Source: UBA4421 sp002704225
GTDB lineage: Bacteria; Pseudomonadota; Gammaproteobacteria; Pseudomonadales; Azotimanducaceae
Length of the DNA stretch: 64,000 bases
NCBI GenBank assembly: GCA_902556425.1
Contig: CACDWG010000007.1
Coordinates: forward strand, 62,001 to 126,000
Reading direction: 5' to 3'
Below are positions 26,295-34,615 of the stretch, piece after piece; position 1 is the first letter of the stretch; each line of letters begins with the position of its first letter. The notes under the pieces are model-generated. The model was not told the origin of the DNA and made no database searches. It was given only the letters and a program-made list of their open reading frames with translations. The position numbers and the translations under genes were made by a program.

Positions 26295-27022
26295 CTGGGC
26301 CAGCCCCTAGCCTGTTGAACCAGTGCGATCCCAACCGCTGGCATCGTCTCCGCGCGCAAGATGGTACTGCCAAGCCGATAAGTCGCCACGTTTTTGCGTT
26401 GGAACAGTTGTTTCTCTGTGTCGCTCCAACCGCCCTCAGGGCCCACAAAGATCAGGGGGTTGTAGGCCGCCAGCCTTGACGGCATCGCGTCTCCTTCGGG
26501 TTCAAATACGATGGGCTGAACCTCGCTGGCTTGCTGTTCTAAACAGTCGGCAACGGCTCGTGGTTCGTGCAGGCTTGGCAGCCAGAGTTGACCGCACTGT
26601 TCGCAGGCGGAAGCGATAATGCGTTGCCAATGCCCCATTTTTTGTGCCAAGCGGTCTTCTTTCAGGGTTAGGTTGCTGCGTGCACCCTGCAGTAACCAGA
26701 TATGTTGCGCGCCGAGTTCAGTGGCCTGTTGAATGGCTCGATCCATGGCTTGGCCCTTGAGCAAGGCGATGGCCAGCGAGGGCCCATTTGCGGGTTTCGG
26801 TTCAGGGGGTTGGCGCTCAAGCACCTCAACTTTCGCTCGGCGCTGATGGGCAAGGCTGACCTTGCAGCGGTACAAACCGCCTACCCCGTCAAAGATGTCC
26901 AGTTCGTCACCTTCGCTCATGCGCAGCGCTCGGCATAGGTAGTTCGATCGTTCTGCATCCAGCTGCAGAGCGTCGCCTGGGGCATGCGCTCCAGCGATGT
27001 AAAATCGGTTCAAGCGTGACAC
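26291..27022 (-). CDS. rsmE: 16S rRNA (uracil(1498)-N3)-methyltransferase
   Basis: SPOUT-family methyltransferase modifying U1498 of 16S rRNA. The 243-residue product has an N-terminal PUA-like domain (NRFYIAGAHAPGD, HYLCRALR-type NYLCRALRMSEGDELDIFDG) and a C-terminal knot with LIFVGPEGGWSDTEKQLF and RLGSTILRAETMPAVGIALVQ. Sits 12 bp downstream of metF on the same strand. Confidence 0.96.
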   Translation of the reverse strand: MSRLNRFYIAGAHAPGDALQLDAERSNYLCRALRMSEGDELDIFDGVGGLYRCKVSLAHQRRAKVEVLERQPPEPKPANGPSLAIALLKGQAMDRAIQQATELGAQHIWLLQGARSNLTLKEDRLAQKMGHWQRIIASACEQCGQLWLPSLHEPRAVADCLEQQASEVQPIVFEPEGDAMPSRLAAYNPLIFVGPEGGWSDTEKQLFQRKNVATYRLGSTILRAETMPAVGIALVQQARGWPS

Positions 27023-27034
27023 GTTGAAGGTTCC

Positions 27035-27892
27035 CTAGTGTTCGGGGAACCCCAAATTACGGCAAATTTGGCTGCTCGCTCCCCATCGATTCAGTGTGTA
27101 GAAGTGTAGCCCAGGTGCTCCCATTGTCAGCAATTTCTCACATAGGTTGGTGACAACCTCCACACCGAAAGATACCAAGCCTTTTTCGTCATCGGCGTAA
27201 CCTGCCATGGACTTACTCAGCCAACGCGGAATGTCAGCCCCGGCCTTGGCGCTGAATCGCTGCAACGAATCGATGTTCGTGATCGGCATAACCCCCACGT
27301 GAACGGGTATGTGCACGCCGGCTTTTTCGCAGCGTTCCATAAAGTACTCGTAGGCATCGGGCGAATAAAAATACTGAGTGATTGCGGAACTTGCCCCAGC
27401 ATGAACCTTGGCGGCGAAGTAGCGCATATCCTCTTCTGCTGACGCGGAATCTGGGTGTATCTCGGGGTAGGCGGCGACGCTCAACTCGAATTGTCCGGGA
27501 AAGCGTTGGTGCAGTTGCTCAACCAAATCTCTTGCGAAGACGGTGTGTTGGTTGCCGCCGGAAGGTTGGTCTCCTCGAAGGCAAAGGATGCGTTGAATCC
27601 CAAGGTTTCGATAGTGTTCAACCAGGCGGCCGACCTCCGCGTCAGTGCTACCACCAACGGAAAGATGGGGGACGGCATTGGCGCCGGAACGAACCAGCTT
27701 TTCCACCAAGGCTTGTGTACCCTCCCGGGTAGAGCCACCGGCGCCGGATGTAACGGAGAAGTATTCGGGGTCGAATGCCGAGAGACGTGACGCCGTACCG
27801 CTCATCAGGCGGTCGATACCTGCATTGTCCTTTGGCGGGAAAAATTCAAAGCTCAAAGATGGACGAGTCGCAGTGTCGTTTGCATGGCTCAT
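27035..27892 (-). CDS. metF: Methylenetetrahydrofolate reductase
   Basis: FAD enzyme that makes 5-methyltetrahydrofolate for methionine synthesis. The 285-residue TIM-barrel product has SFEFFPPKDNAG at the N-terminus, FSVTSGAGGSTREGT, ILCLRGDQP and VHVGVMPITN. Start ATG at 27892; the ribosome-binding AGGA is embedded in a perfect palindrome (27894-27913). metK is 40 bp upstream on the same strand and rsmE follows. Confidence 0.96.
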   Translation of the reverse strand: MSHANDTATRPSLSFEFFPPKDNAGIDRLMSGTASRLSAFDPEYFSVTSGAGGSTREGTQALVEKLVRSGANAVPHLSVGGSTDAEVGRLVEHYRNLGIQRILCLRGDQPSGGNQHTVFARDLVEQLHQRFPGQFELSVAAYPEIHPDSASAEEDMRYFAAKVHAGASSAITQYFYSPDAYEYFMERCEKAGVHIPVHVGVMPITNIDSLQRFSAKAGADIPRWLSKSMAGYADDEKGLVSFGVEVVTNLCEKLLTMGAPGLHFYTLNRWGASSQICRNLGFPEH

Positions 27893-27893
27893 G

Positions 27894-27913
27894 ATGGGTT
27901 CCTAGGAACCCAT
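27894..27913. promoter_or_regulatory. 20-bp perfect palindrome covering the metF ribosome-binding site
   Basis: ATGGGTTCCTAGGAACCCAT reads the same on both strands and ends one base before the metF ATG. As RNA it could form an 8-bp hairpin with a CUAG loop that includes the metF AGGA. On the minus strand it also contains ATG GGT TCC TAG, a three-codon reading frame preceded by AGGAG, 9 bases before that ATG. It could be an operator, a translational switch or a weak terminator after metK; the sequence alone does not decide. Confidence 0.6.
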
Positions 27914-27931
27914 TACGGCGAGCTCCTGTAA

Positions 27932-29089
27932 TTACGAGATAGCGGCAGCCAACGCATCAGCTTTGTCCGTGCGTTCCCAGGTAAAGTCGTCACCGGTGCG
28001 GCCGAAGTGCCCGTAGGCGGCAGTTTGCTGATAGATGGGGCGTTTCAGGTCTAGCATCGCGATTAGGCCCTTTGGCCTCAAATCAAAGTGTTCACGGACA
28101 AGTTGAATAATTTCATTGTCGCTGATCTTCCCTGTGCCATAGGTATCCACGCTGATGGAGGTAGGTTCGGCGACCCCAATGGCATAACTCACCTGAATTT
28201 CGCAGCGCTGGGCAAGGCCTGCTGCGACGATATTTTTGGCGACATAGCGACCTGCATAGGCTGCAGACCGATCGACCTTGGAGGGGTCTTTGCCAGAAAA
28301 CGCGCCACCCCCGTGTCGGGCCATGCCGCCATAGGTATCGACAATGATTTTGCGTCCGGTCAATCCGCAATCTCCAACCGGGCCGCCAATAATGAATTGG
28401 CCGGTGGGGTTAATATGAAACTGGGTTTCATTGGATACCCAGTTGGCTGGCAGTACAGGCTTGATGATTTCTTCCATTACCGCTTCACGCAGTGTGGCTT
28501 GATCCACATCGGGGGAATGTTGGGTCGACAGGACTACGGCATCAATACCTACCGGCTTGCCAGCTTCGTCATACCGAAAGGTCAGCTGGCTCTTTGCATC
28601 AGGGCGCAGAAACGGCAGGCTGCTGCGACGCGCCTTGGCTTGTTGTTCGACCAATCGATGCGAATACACGATGGGGGCTGGCATCAGCACGTCGGTTTCA
28701 TCAGTGGCATAACCGAACATAAGACCTTGGTCGCCGGCACCCTGCTCGTGGTCATCGGATTCGTCTACGCCCATGGCAATGTCCGAGCTCTGTTGACCAA
28801 GCGCGTTCACGACTGTGCAGGCTTCCGGGTCAAAACCGATTTCGGGGCCGTCATAACCAATGCGCTCGATGACCGCTCGGGTCAGTTTGTCGAAATCCAC
28901 GACGGCATCGCTGCGAATTTCGCCGGCGAGAATGACGATGCCGGTTTTGATCATGGTTTCGCAGGCAACCCGTGACTCTTTGTCTTGGGCCAGCATAGCG
29001 TCGACGACTGCATCAGAGATTTGATCCGCCAGTTTGTCGGGATGACCCTCAGATACGGATTCCGACGTGAATAAAGACTGGTTGTACAT
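27932..29089 (-). CDS. metK: S-adenosylmethionine synthase
   Basis: Makes SAM from methionine and ATP. The product (385 residues from ATG at 29089, MYNQSLFTSESVSEGHPDKL) has GHPDKLADQISDAVVDA, the hexapeptide region GAGDQGLMFGYA and GGGAFSGKDPSKVDRSAAY, all family signatures. It is divergent from tkt with about 160 bp between, and metF follows on the same strand. A long antisense open frame within it is a shadow of its codon pattern. Confidence 0.97.
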   Translation of the reverse strand: MYNQSLFTSESVSEGHPDKLADQISDAVVDAMLAQDKESRVACETMIKTGIVILAGEIRSDAVVDFDKLTRAVIERIGYDGPEIGFDPEACTVVNALGQQSSDIAMGVDESDDHEQGAGDQGLMFGYATDETDVLMPAPIVYSHRLVEQQAKARRSSLPFLRPDAKSQLTFRYDEAGKPVGIDAVVLSTQHSPDVDQATLREAVMEEIIKPVLPANWVSNETQFHINPTGQFIIGGPVGDCGLTGRKIIVDTYGGMARHGGGAFSGKDPSKVDRSAAYAGRYVAKNIVAAGLAQRCEIQVSYAIGVAEPTSISVDTYGTGKISDNEIIQLVREHFDLRPKGLIAMLDLKRPIYQQTAAYGHFGRTGDDFTWERTDKADALAAAIS

Positions 29090-29159
29090 TTTAGCTCCAA
29101 GACCCTCTTGCAAGGGTAAGTTATCGAGGCAGCGATGCTACTGGATATCATTTGCGGGG

Positions 29160-29172
29160 TTAAGTGACTTAA
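29160..29172. promoter_or_regulatory. TTAAGTGACTTAA palindrome between metK and tkt
   Basis: A perfect 13-base inverted repeat centred on G lies 71 bp upstream of metK and 80 bp upstream of tkt, in their shared control region. It does not match the MetJ or MetR sites I know. A possible metK promoter on the minus strand (TTGCTG, 16 bp, TAAATC) lies just upstream of it, so a regulator could act there. Role is inference. Confidence 0.35.
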
Positions 29173-29251
29173 TTTTGATTTAGTTCGCAGAATGTTTGCA
29201 GCAAGGGCGGCAAAACTAGGACAATGGGCCTTCATCCCGAAGAGAAGGTCT

Positions 29252-31234
29252 ATGTCCACACGATTTGAAAACGCCAACGCCGTCCGCGTATTGGCAATGG
29301 ACGCTGTCCAGGCAGCGAACAGCGGTCACCCCGGAGCCCCCATGGGCCTTGCGGATGTTGCTGAGGTGCTGTGGCGAGACTTTTTGAAGCATAACCCGAA
29401 TGACCCGCACTGGTTTGATCGTGACAGGTTTGTGCTCTCAAACGGTCATGGCTCGATGTTGCTCTATGCGTTACTCCACCTCACGGGCTATGACGTCAGT
29501 CTGCAAGACCTCAAAGACTTTCGGCAGCTTCACGCAAAGACTGCGGGGCACCCGGAATTCGGCGAGTGCCCGGGGGTTGAAACGACAACGGGGCCGCTGG
29601 GCCAAGGGTTTGCCATGTCGGTGGGCATGGCGCTGGCGGAGCAAAAGCTCGCAGCGGAATTCAACACGGCGGATTGCGCCGTGGTAGATCATCGGACTTG
29701 GGTAATCGCCGGAGACGGCTGCCTGATGGAAGGCATTTCCCATGAGGCGGCTTCTTTGGCCGGGACTCTCGGTCTGTCGAAACTGATTTGCCTCTACGAC
29801 GACAACGGCATTTCGATTGATGGTGAAGTGAACGAATGGTTCAACGAAGATGTGCCCGCACGTTTTGAAGCCTATGGCTGGCGAGTGATTCGCAATGTGA
29901 ACGGTCACGACGCTCAGGAAATCTCCGACGCGCTGAAAAACGCGACGCAATCCGACGGCCGCCCCACCTTGGTGTGCTGTAAAACCGTTATTGGTTTTGG
30001 TTCGCCAAACAAGCGTGGTACCGCGGGCGCCCACGGCTCGGTGTTGGGCGAAGACGAAATTGCACTAACCAAGGCAGAGTTAGGCTGGACTGCCCCCGCT
30101 TGGGAAATTCCGACGGATATTCAAGAGGCGTGGGATCAACGCGAAGCCGGTGCCCAGGCGCAACAGGCGTGGCAGACGGCGATGGATGCCTTCCAACATG
30201 CGAACCCCGATCAGGCCGCAGAATTTACTCGGCGAATGCAGGGCGAATTGCCCAGTAACTGGGATCAAGCCATCGATGCCTTTGCTCAAGAGCAGCAGGC
30301 GAACCCTGTTGATCTGGAAACCCGCAAGTCGTCTCAAGCGGCCATTGGTGCGATTGCCCAGGGTGTGCCTGAGCTGTTTGGTGGATCCGCGGATCTGACA
30401 GGCTCAAACAACACGCGCTGGAGCGATGCGCGAGACGATCAGTACATGAGCTTTGGTGTCCGGGAATTTGGCATGACCGCGATCAGCAACGGCATGCAGC
30501 TGCACGGTGGTTATCGACCCTTTACCGGAACATTCCTGATCTTTATGGAGTACGCCCGCAATGCGGTGCGTTTGGCGGCGTTGATGCAATTGCCGAACAT
30601 ATTTGTGTATACCCACGACTCTGTCGCCGTTGGCGAAGACGGCCCCACGCACCAGCCCGTCGAGCAGTTGGCCAACTTGCGCACGACGCCGAATCTTTCG
30701 ACCTGGCGCCCCTGCGATACCGTTGAAAGCGCCTTCGCTTGGAAGTCGGCTATCGCCAGCCGCACGACCCCAACGGCTTTGGTGTTTACGCGTCAGAAAA
30801 CAGTGGCTCAGGCTCGCACAGAAGAGGCATTTGCGAACGTGGCCCGCGGCGGTTATATCCTGCACGAACCTGCTCAAACACCTGACGTCGTGCTGATGGC
30901 CACTGGCTCTGAGGTTTCGCTTGCCCTCGACGCGGCGAATGTTTTGGCCCAGCAGGGCATTGCGGCCCGGGTCGTTTCCATGCCCTGCGTTGAAGTGTTT
31001 GCTGCGCAAGATGCGGCCTATCAAGCATCGGTATTGCCCCACGACCTGCGGGCTCGGGTGGCTGTGGAGGCGGGTCATCCGGATACGTGGTTCAAGTACG
31101 TTGGTTTAGACGGCGCGGTGGTGGGTATTGATCGCTTCGGTCTTTCCGCGCCAGGCTCCCAAGCCCTTGAGGCCATGGGGATGACAACGGATCGGGTCGT
31201 GGCTCAGGCGCTGGCTGTGATGGGCCGCGCGTAA
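29252..31234 (+). CDS. tkt: Transketolase
   Basis: Thiamine-diphosphate enzyme of the pentose phosphate pathway moving two-carbon units. The product (660 residues from ATG at 29252, preceded by GAGAAGG) has NSGHPGAPMGLADV, the TPP-binding GDGCLMEGISHEAASLAG ... DDNGISIDG, and GEDGPTHQPVEQLANLR. An in-frame start at 29192 is less likely. pgk and fba follow, the usual glycolytic cluster but without epd/gap between tkt and pgk. Confidence 0.97.
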   Translation: MSTRFENANAVRVLAMDAVQAANSGHPGAPMGLADVAEVLWRDFLKHNPNDPHWFDRDRFVLSNGHGSMLLYALLHLTGYDVSLQDLKDFRQLHAKTAGHPEFGECPGVETTTGPLGQGFAMSVGMALAEQKLAAEFNTADCAVVDHRTWVIAGDGCLMEGISHEAASLAGTLGLSKLICLYDDNGISIDGEVNEWFNEDVPARFEAYGWRVIRNVNGHDAQEISDALKNATQSDGRPTLVCCKTVIGFGSPNKRGTAGAHGSVLGEDEIALTKAELGWTAPAWEIPTDIQEAWDQREAGAQAQQAWQTAMDAFQHANPDQAAEFTRRMQGELPSNWDQAIDAFAQEQQANPVDLETRKSSQAAIGAIAQGVPELFGGSADLTGSNNTRWSDARDDQYMSFGVREFGMTAISNGMQLHGGYRPFTGTFLIFMEYARNAVRLAALMQLPNIFVYTHDSVAVGEDGPTHQPVEQLANLRTTPNLSTWRPCDTVESAFAWKSAIASRTTPTALVFTRQKTVAQARTEEAFANVARGGYILHEPAQTPDVVLMATGSEVSLALDAANVLAQQGIAARVVSMPCVEVFAAQDAAYQASVLPHDLRARVAVEAGHPDTWFKYVGLDGAVVGIDRFGLSAPGSQALEAMGMTTDRVVAQALAVMGRA

Positions 31235-31286
31235 AGGGAAAGATTAGAACCGAGCAGGCAAAGCAGGCACAGGAAGTACTCAGGCC

Positions 31287-32465
31287 ATGAACATACCTCA
31301 CATAACGGCGATGTCTGAATTGGTGTTGTCAGGTAAGCGCGTATTGATTCGTGCAGATCTCAATGTGCCGCTCAGCGACGGTAAGGTGACCAGCGACACC
31401 CGCATTCAGGCATCGGTCCCGACGATTGAGGCGGCGCTCAGTCAGGGGGCAAGCGTGGTGGTGATGTCCCATCTGGGTCGACCCAAGGAAGGCAGCTTTG
31501 ATGCATCGGCGTCTTTGGCGCCGGTCGCCCAGCGGTTGGGCGAGCTGCTTGATGCATCGGTAGCGCTTTTGCCCGAGTTGGACGACTGCAAAAATGTCCA
31601 GACCGGACAGGTCGCCTTGCTTGAAAATGTGCGCTTTTTGACGGGTGAAAAAGCCGACGATGAAACATTGGCACGACGCATGGCGGAGATTTGCGATGTT
31701 TTTGTGATGGATGCCTTTGGTACCGCGCATCGTGCACAAGCCTCGACTCACGGCGTGGCAAAGTATGCGCCAAGCGTCTGCGCAGGATTGTTACTCGAAG
31801 CCGAGCTGCGCGCCTTTCAACAAACCTTGGCCCAGCCGGCGACACCCATGGTCGCCATCATTGGCGGTGCCAAGGTATCAACCAAGCTAGAGGTGCTTGG
31901 CTCGTTGGCATCCATTGCCGACCGCATCATTGTTGGTGGTGGAATTGCCAATACATTTATCGCTGCGGCAGGCTATGAAGTGGGCAGCTCGCTGTACGAG
32001 CCTGAACTGCTGGATACCGCACGACACATTGCCGACCAAGTGGATATCCCGATTCCCGTTGATGTGATGGTGGCGAAGACTTTTGCCGCGGATGCGGTAG
32101 GTGTGGTGAAAGCTATCGACAACGTTCAGTCTGATGAGACGATTTTAGATATTGGCCCCGTGACGGCCCGAGCCTGGGCAGAGAGTTTGATGGATGCGCA
32201 AACCATTATGTGGAATGGGCCCGTTGGTGTCTTCGAGTTTGCGCAGTTTGGGCAGGGCACCAAGGTGATTGGTGAGGCCATCTCGGAGAGCGATGCGTTC
32301 TCCATTGCGGGTGGTGGAGATACATTGGCAGCGGTAGAGCAGTATGGTCTCGCCCAGGGGATTTCCTATATCTCCACCGGAGGGGGCGCCTTTTTGGAGT
32401 TGGTTGAGGGTAAGACCCTGCCTGCAGTAGCGGTATTGGGCGAGCGTTGCAGCGCGATTGATTAA
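31287..32465 (+). CDS. pgk: Phosphoglycerate kinase
   Basis: Interconverts 1,3-bisphosphoglycerate and 3-phosphoglycerate with ATP. The 392-residue product has the N-terminal signature GKRVLIRADLNVPLSDGKVTSD in pieces, MSHLGRP, ENVRFLTGE, MWNGPVGVFE and IAGGGDTLAAVEQ. Two ATGs eight codons apart could start it; the first (31287) gives the usual length. It is 52 bp after tkt and 59 bp before fba. Confidence 0.97.
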   Translation: MNIPHITAMSELVLSGKRVLIRADLNVPLSDGKVTSDTRIQASVPTIEAALSQGASVVVMSHLGRPKEGSFDASASLAPVAQRLGELLDASVALLPELDDCKNVQTGQVALLENVRFLTGEKADDETLARRMAEICDVFVMDAFGTAHRAQASTHGVAKYAPSVCAGLLLEAELRAFQQTLAQPATPMVAIIGGAKVSTKLEVLGSLASIADRIIVGGGIANTFIAAAGYEVGSSLYEPELLDTARHIADQVDIPIPVDVMVAKTFAADAVGVVKAIDNVQSDETILDIGPVTARAWAESLMDAQTIMWNGPVGVFEFAQFGQGTKVIGEAISESDAFSIAGGGDTLAAVEQYGLAQGISYISTGGGAFLELVEGKTLPAVAVLGERCSAID

Positions 32466-32524
32466 CGCGGGCGGCGGCTCGAATGAGCAAAAAATGCAAC
32501 GATAAAATTTAGCGGAGAACGACT

Positions 32525-33589
32525 ATGGCCCTTATCAGTATGCGTCAGCTTTTGGATCATGCGGCAGAAAACGATTACGGCGTGCCTGCTTTTAACGTCA
32601 ACAACCTGGAGCAGATGCGCGCCATCATGGAAGGCGCTGATGAAACCAACAGCCCGGTGATCGTGCAGGCATCTGCCGGTGCGCGTAAGTACGCTGGGCC
32701 CAATTTTTTGCGTCACTTGATGCTCGCGGCAGTAGAAGAATTCCCCCACATACCCGTGGTGATGCATCAAGACCACGGTGCGTCTGCAGACGTCTGTCAG
32801 CGCTCCATGCAGATGGGTTTCACCTCAGTGATGATGGATGGCTCCTTGCTTGAAGATCAAAAGACTCCAGCAGAGTACGAGTACAACGTTGCTGTAACCC
32901 GTCGAGTTGTGGAGATGGCTCATGCTTGCGGCGTCTCGGTTGAAGGTGAGCTCGGCTGCCTAGGGTCCCTTGAAACCGGCACTGCCGGTGAGGAAGATGG
33001 CGTTGGTGCGGAAGGTGTGTTGAATATGGATCAGCTCCTGACGGACCCTGAAGAAGCGGCGGACTTTGTTGCGAAAACCGAAGTGGACGCACTGGCGATT
33101 GCCATCGGAACGTCCCACGGCGCTTACAAATTCAGCCGCCCACCCTCAGGCGACATTTTGGCCATCGACCGTATCAAGGCCATTCACCAGCGACTGCCCA
33201 ATACGCATCTGGTGATGCACGGCAGTTCATCCGTGCCTCAAGAACTGCTGCAGGAAATCAATGCCCACGGCGGCGAAATCGCTGAAACGTATGGCGTACC
33301 GGTGGAAGAAATTCAGCAAGGGATCAAGCATGGCGTGCGTAAGGTGAATATCGATACGGACCTGCGCTTGGCCTCAACCGCCTCCATCCGTAAATTTTTA
33401 ACGGGTAATCCGAGCGAGTTTGATCCACGCAAATATCTGGCGGTGTCTCAACAAGCCATGAAAGATGTTGTGGTCGCGCGTTACGAAGCCTTCGGCACCG
33501 CGGGTCATGCAGATAAAATTCAAGCCAAGTCGCTGGATGCCATGTTCATGCACTACGCCGCCGGTGAACTAACGCCTCTGATTGCCTAG
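32525..33589 (+). CDS. fba: Class II fructose-bisphosphate aldolase
   Basis: Zinc-dependent aldolase of glycolysis and gluconeogenesis. The 354-residue product has YGVPAFNVNNLEQ, the zinc-ligand segment VVMHQDHGAS, VEGELGCLGSLETG, GTSHGAYKF and LVMHGSSSVP. Length and sequence fit the class IIB type common in proteobacteria and in Calvin-cycle operons, although no Calvin-cycle gene is nearby. Cotranscription with tkt and pgk is likely. Confidence 0.96.
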   Translation: MALISMRQLLDHAAENDYGVPAFNVNNLEQMRAIMEGADETNSPVIVQASAGARKYAGPNFLRHLMLAAVEEFPHIPVVMHQDHGASADVCQRSMQMGFTSVMMDGSLLEDQKTPAEYEYNVAVTRRVVEMAHACGVSVEGELGCLGSLETGTAGEEDGVGAEGVLNMDQLLTDPEEAADFVAKTEVDALAIAIGTSHGAYKFSRPPSGDILAIDRIKAIHQRLPNTHLVMHGSSSVPQELLQEINAHGGEIAETYGVPVEEIQQGIKHGVRKVNIDTDLRLASTASIRKFLTGNPSEFDPRKYLAVSQQAMKDVVVARYEAFGTAGHADKIQAKSLDAMFMHYAAGELTPLIA

Positions 33590-33598
33590 GTAGATCGC

Positions 33599-34615
33599 GT
33601 GATCGAGTTGGCGAAACGCGGACAGTGTGTTTTTGATGATGCGGCCTTGATTCATGGATTGGCGGCGTCTCCCGTGGACGAGGGCACGTGGTGCGAGGTT
33701 GATCCGAGTCTGTTTGAGCAATACAACGGGTATTACAGTCTGGGTTTTGAACACGCTGGTGCGACCCGCTCCTACGGTGTGGTTGCGGTGGGTCAGGAGC
33801 GTATTTTTGTGCAGACCTTCCGGCCCGCAGGAAATGAGCCGGTGGCTTGGGCATTGGTCTGTCACGGTTACTACGACCATATGGGGCTGTATGGCCATCT
33901 GGTGGCTGAACTGCTTGAGCGAAACATCGCCGTGGTGGGGTTTGACCAAATCGGACACGGATTGTCGACCGGGCCCCAGGCAACGATCAGCGACTTTCAA
34001 CGCTACATTGAGGTCCTTGGGGTTGTGCACAAATTGAGCAAACGCCTCTCAGTCGATCTGCCTCTGCATTGGTTTGGTCAGAGCATGGGCGGTGCACTGA
34101 CCATGGAATATTGGCAGCAGAAGCAACTCACGGAACTGAATCGCCCAACGGGAGAGATGGTGCTGCTCGCGCCATTGGTGAGACCCTATGCTTGGATTTC
34201 CATGCGTTGGGTATTTGAGCTGGCCAAGCGCATGGTGGAATCCCGTCCGCGCGACGTGTCGACGAACATTGATAACCCGGAATTTGTCGCTTTGTTGGGT
34301 CGCGACCCGCTGCAGGCCCAAACGCTCCCGGTTGCGTGGGTCAATGCCATGGTCAATTGGTTCAGCCGCTTCGAGTCACTGGCGCCTTCCTTTTTGGAGC
34401 CTAAAATCCTTCATGGATACGGCGATCGTACCGTCAGCTATCGACATAATTTACCGGTGCTGGAACGTATCTATCCCCAAGGACAAATCCACATCATTCC
34501 GCCTGCCCGGCATCACTTGGTGAATGAAACGCCAGCCATACAGGCGGCCATTTGGCAGCGGCTGGATCAAGCATGTGACTGGATAACTTATCGTGGAGAA
34601 ACTCATGGTCTCTAG
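33599..34615 (+). CDS. Alpha/beta hydrolase, lysophospholipase-like
   Basis: A 338-residue hydrolase-fold protein of the serine aminopeptidase S33/lysophospholipase type: ALVCHGYYDHMGLYGHL (oxyanion region), GFDQIGHGLSTGP, nucleophile elbow WFGQSMGGALTMEY at about residue 160, and a late PARHHLVNE containing the likely catalytic His. It has no signal peptide, so it acts in the cytosol or at the membrane face; substrate unknown. It begins with GTG at 33599, 9 bp after fba, and its stop overlaps the next gene's start by 11 bp. Confidence 0.85.
   Translation: MIELAKRGQCVFDDAALIHGLAASPVDEGTWCEVDPSLFEQYNGYYSLGFEHAGATRSYGVVAVGQERIFVQTFRPAGNEPVAWALVCHGYYDHMGLYGHLVAELLERNIAVVGFDQIGHGLSTGPQATISDFQRYIEVLGVVHKLSKRLSVDLPLHWFGQSMGGALTMEYWQQKQLTELNRPTGEMVLLAPLVRPYAWISMRWVFELAKRMVESRPRDVSTNIDNPEFVALLGRDPLQAQTLPVAWVNAMVNWFSRFESLAPSFLEPKILHGYGDRTVSYRHNLPVLERIYPQGQIHIIPPARHHLVNETPAIQAAIWQRLDQACDWITYRGETHGL

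Noticed and set aside
28088..28975. Long plus-strand open frame (295 codons) inside metK
   Set aside because: It is antisense to the well-conserved SAM synthase and shows no family features; it reflects codon bias of the true gene.
29090..29251. Possible SAM or SAH riboswitch upstream of metK
   Set aside because: No conserved aptamer pattern could be read on the minus strand; only a short palindrome and possible promoter boxes are seen.
30404..31078. Minus-strand open frame of 224 codons inside tkt
   Set aside because: Shadow of the transketolase gene; composition is protein-unlike and no ribosome-binding site is present.
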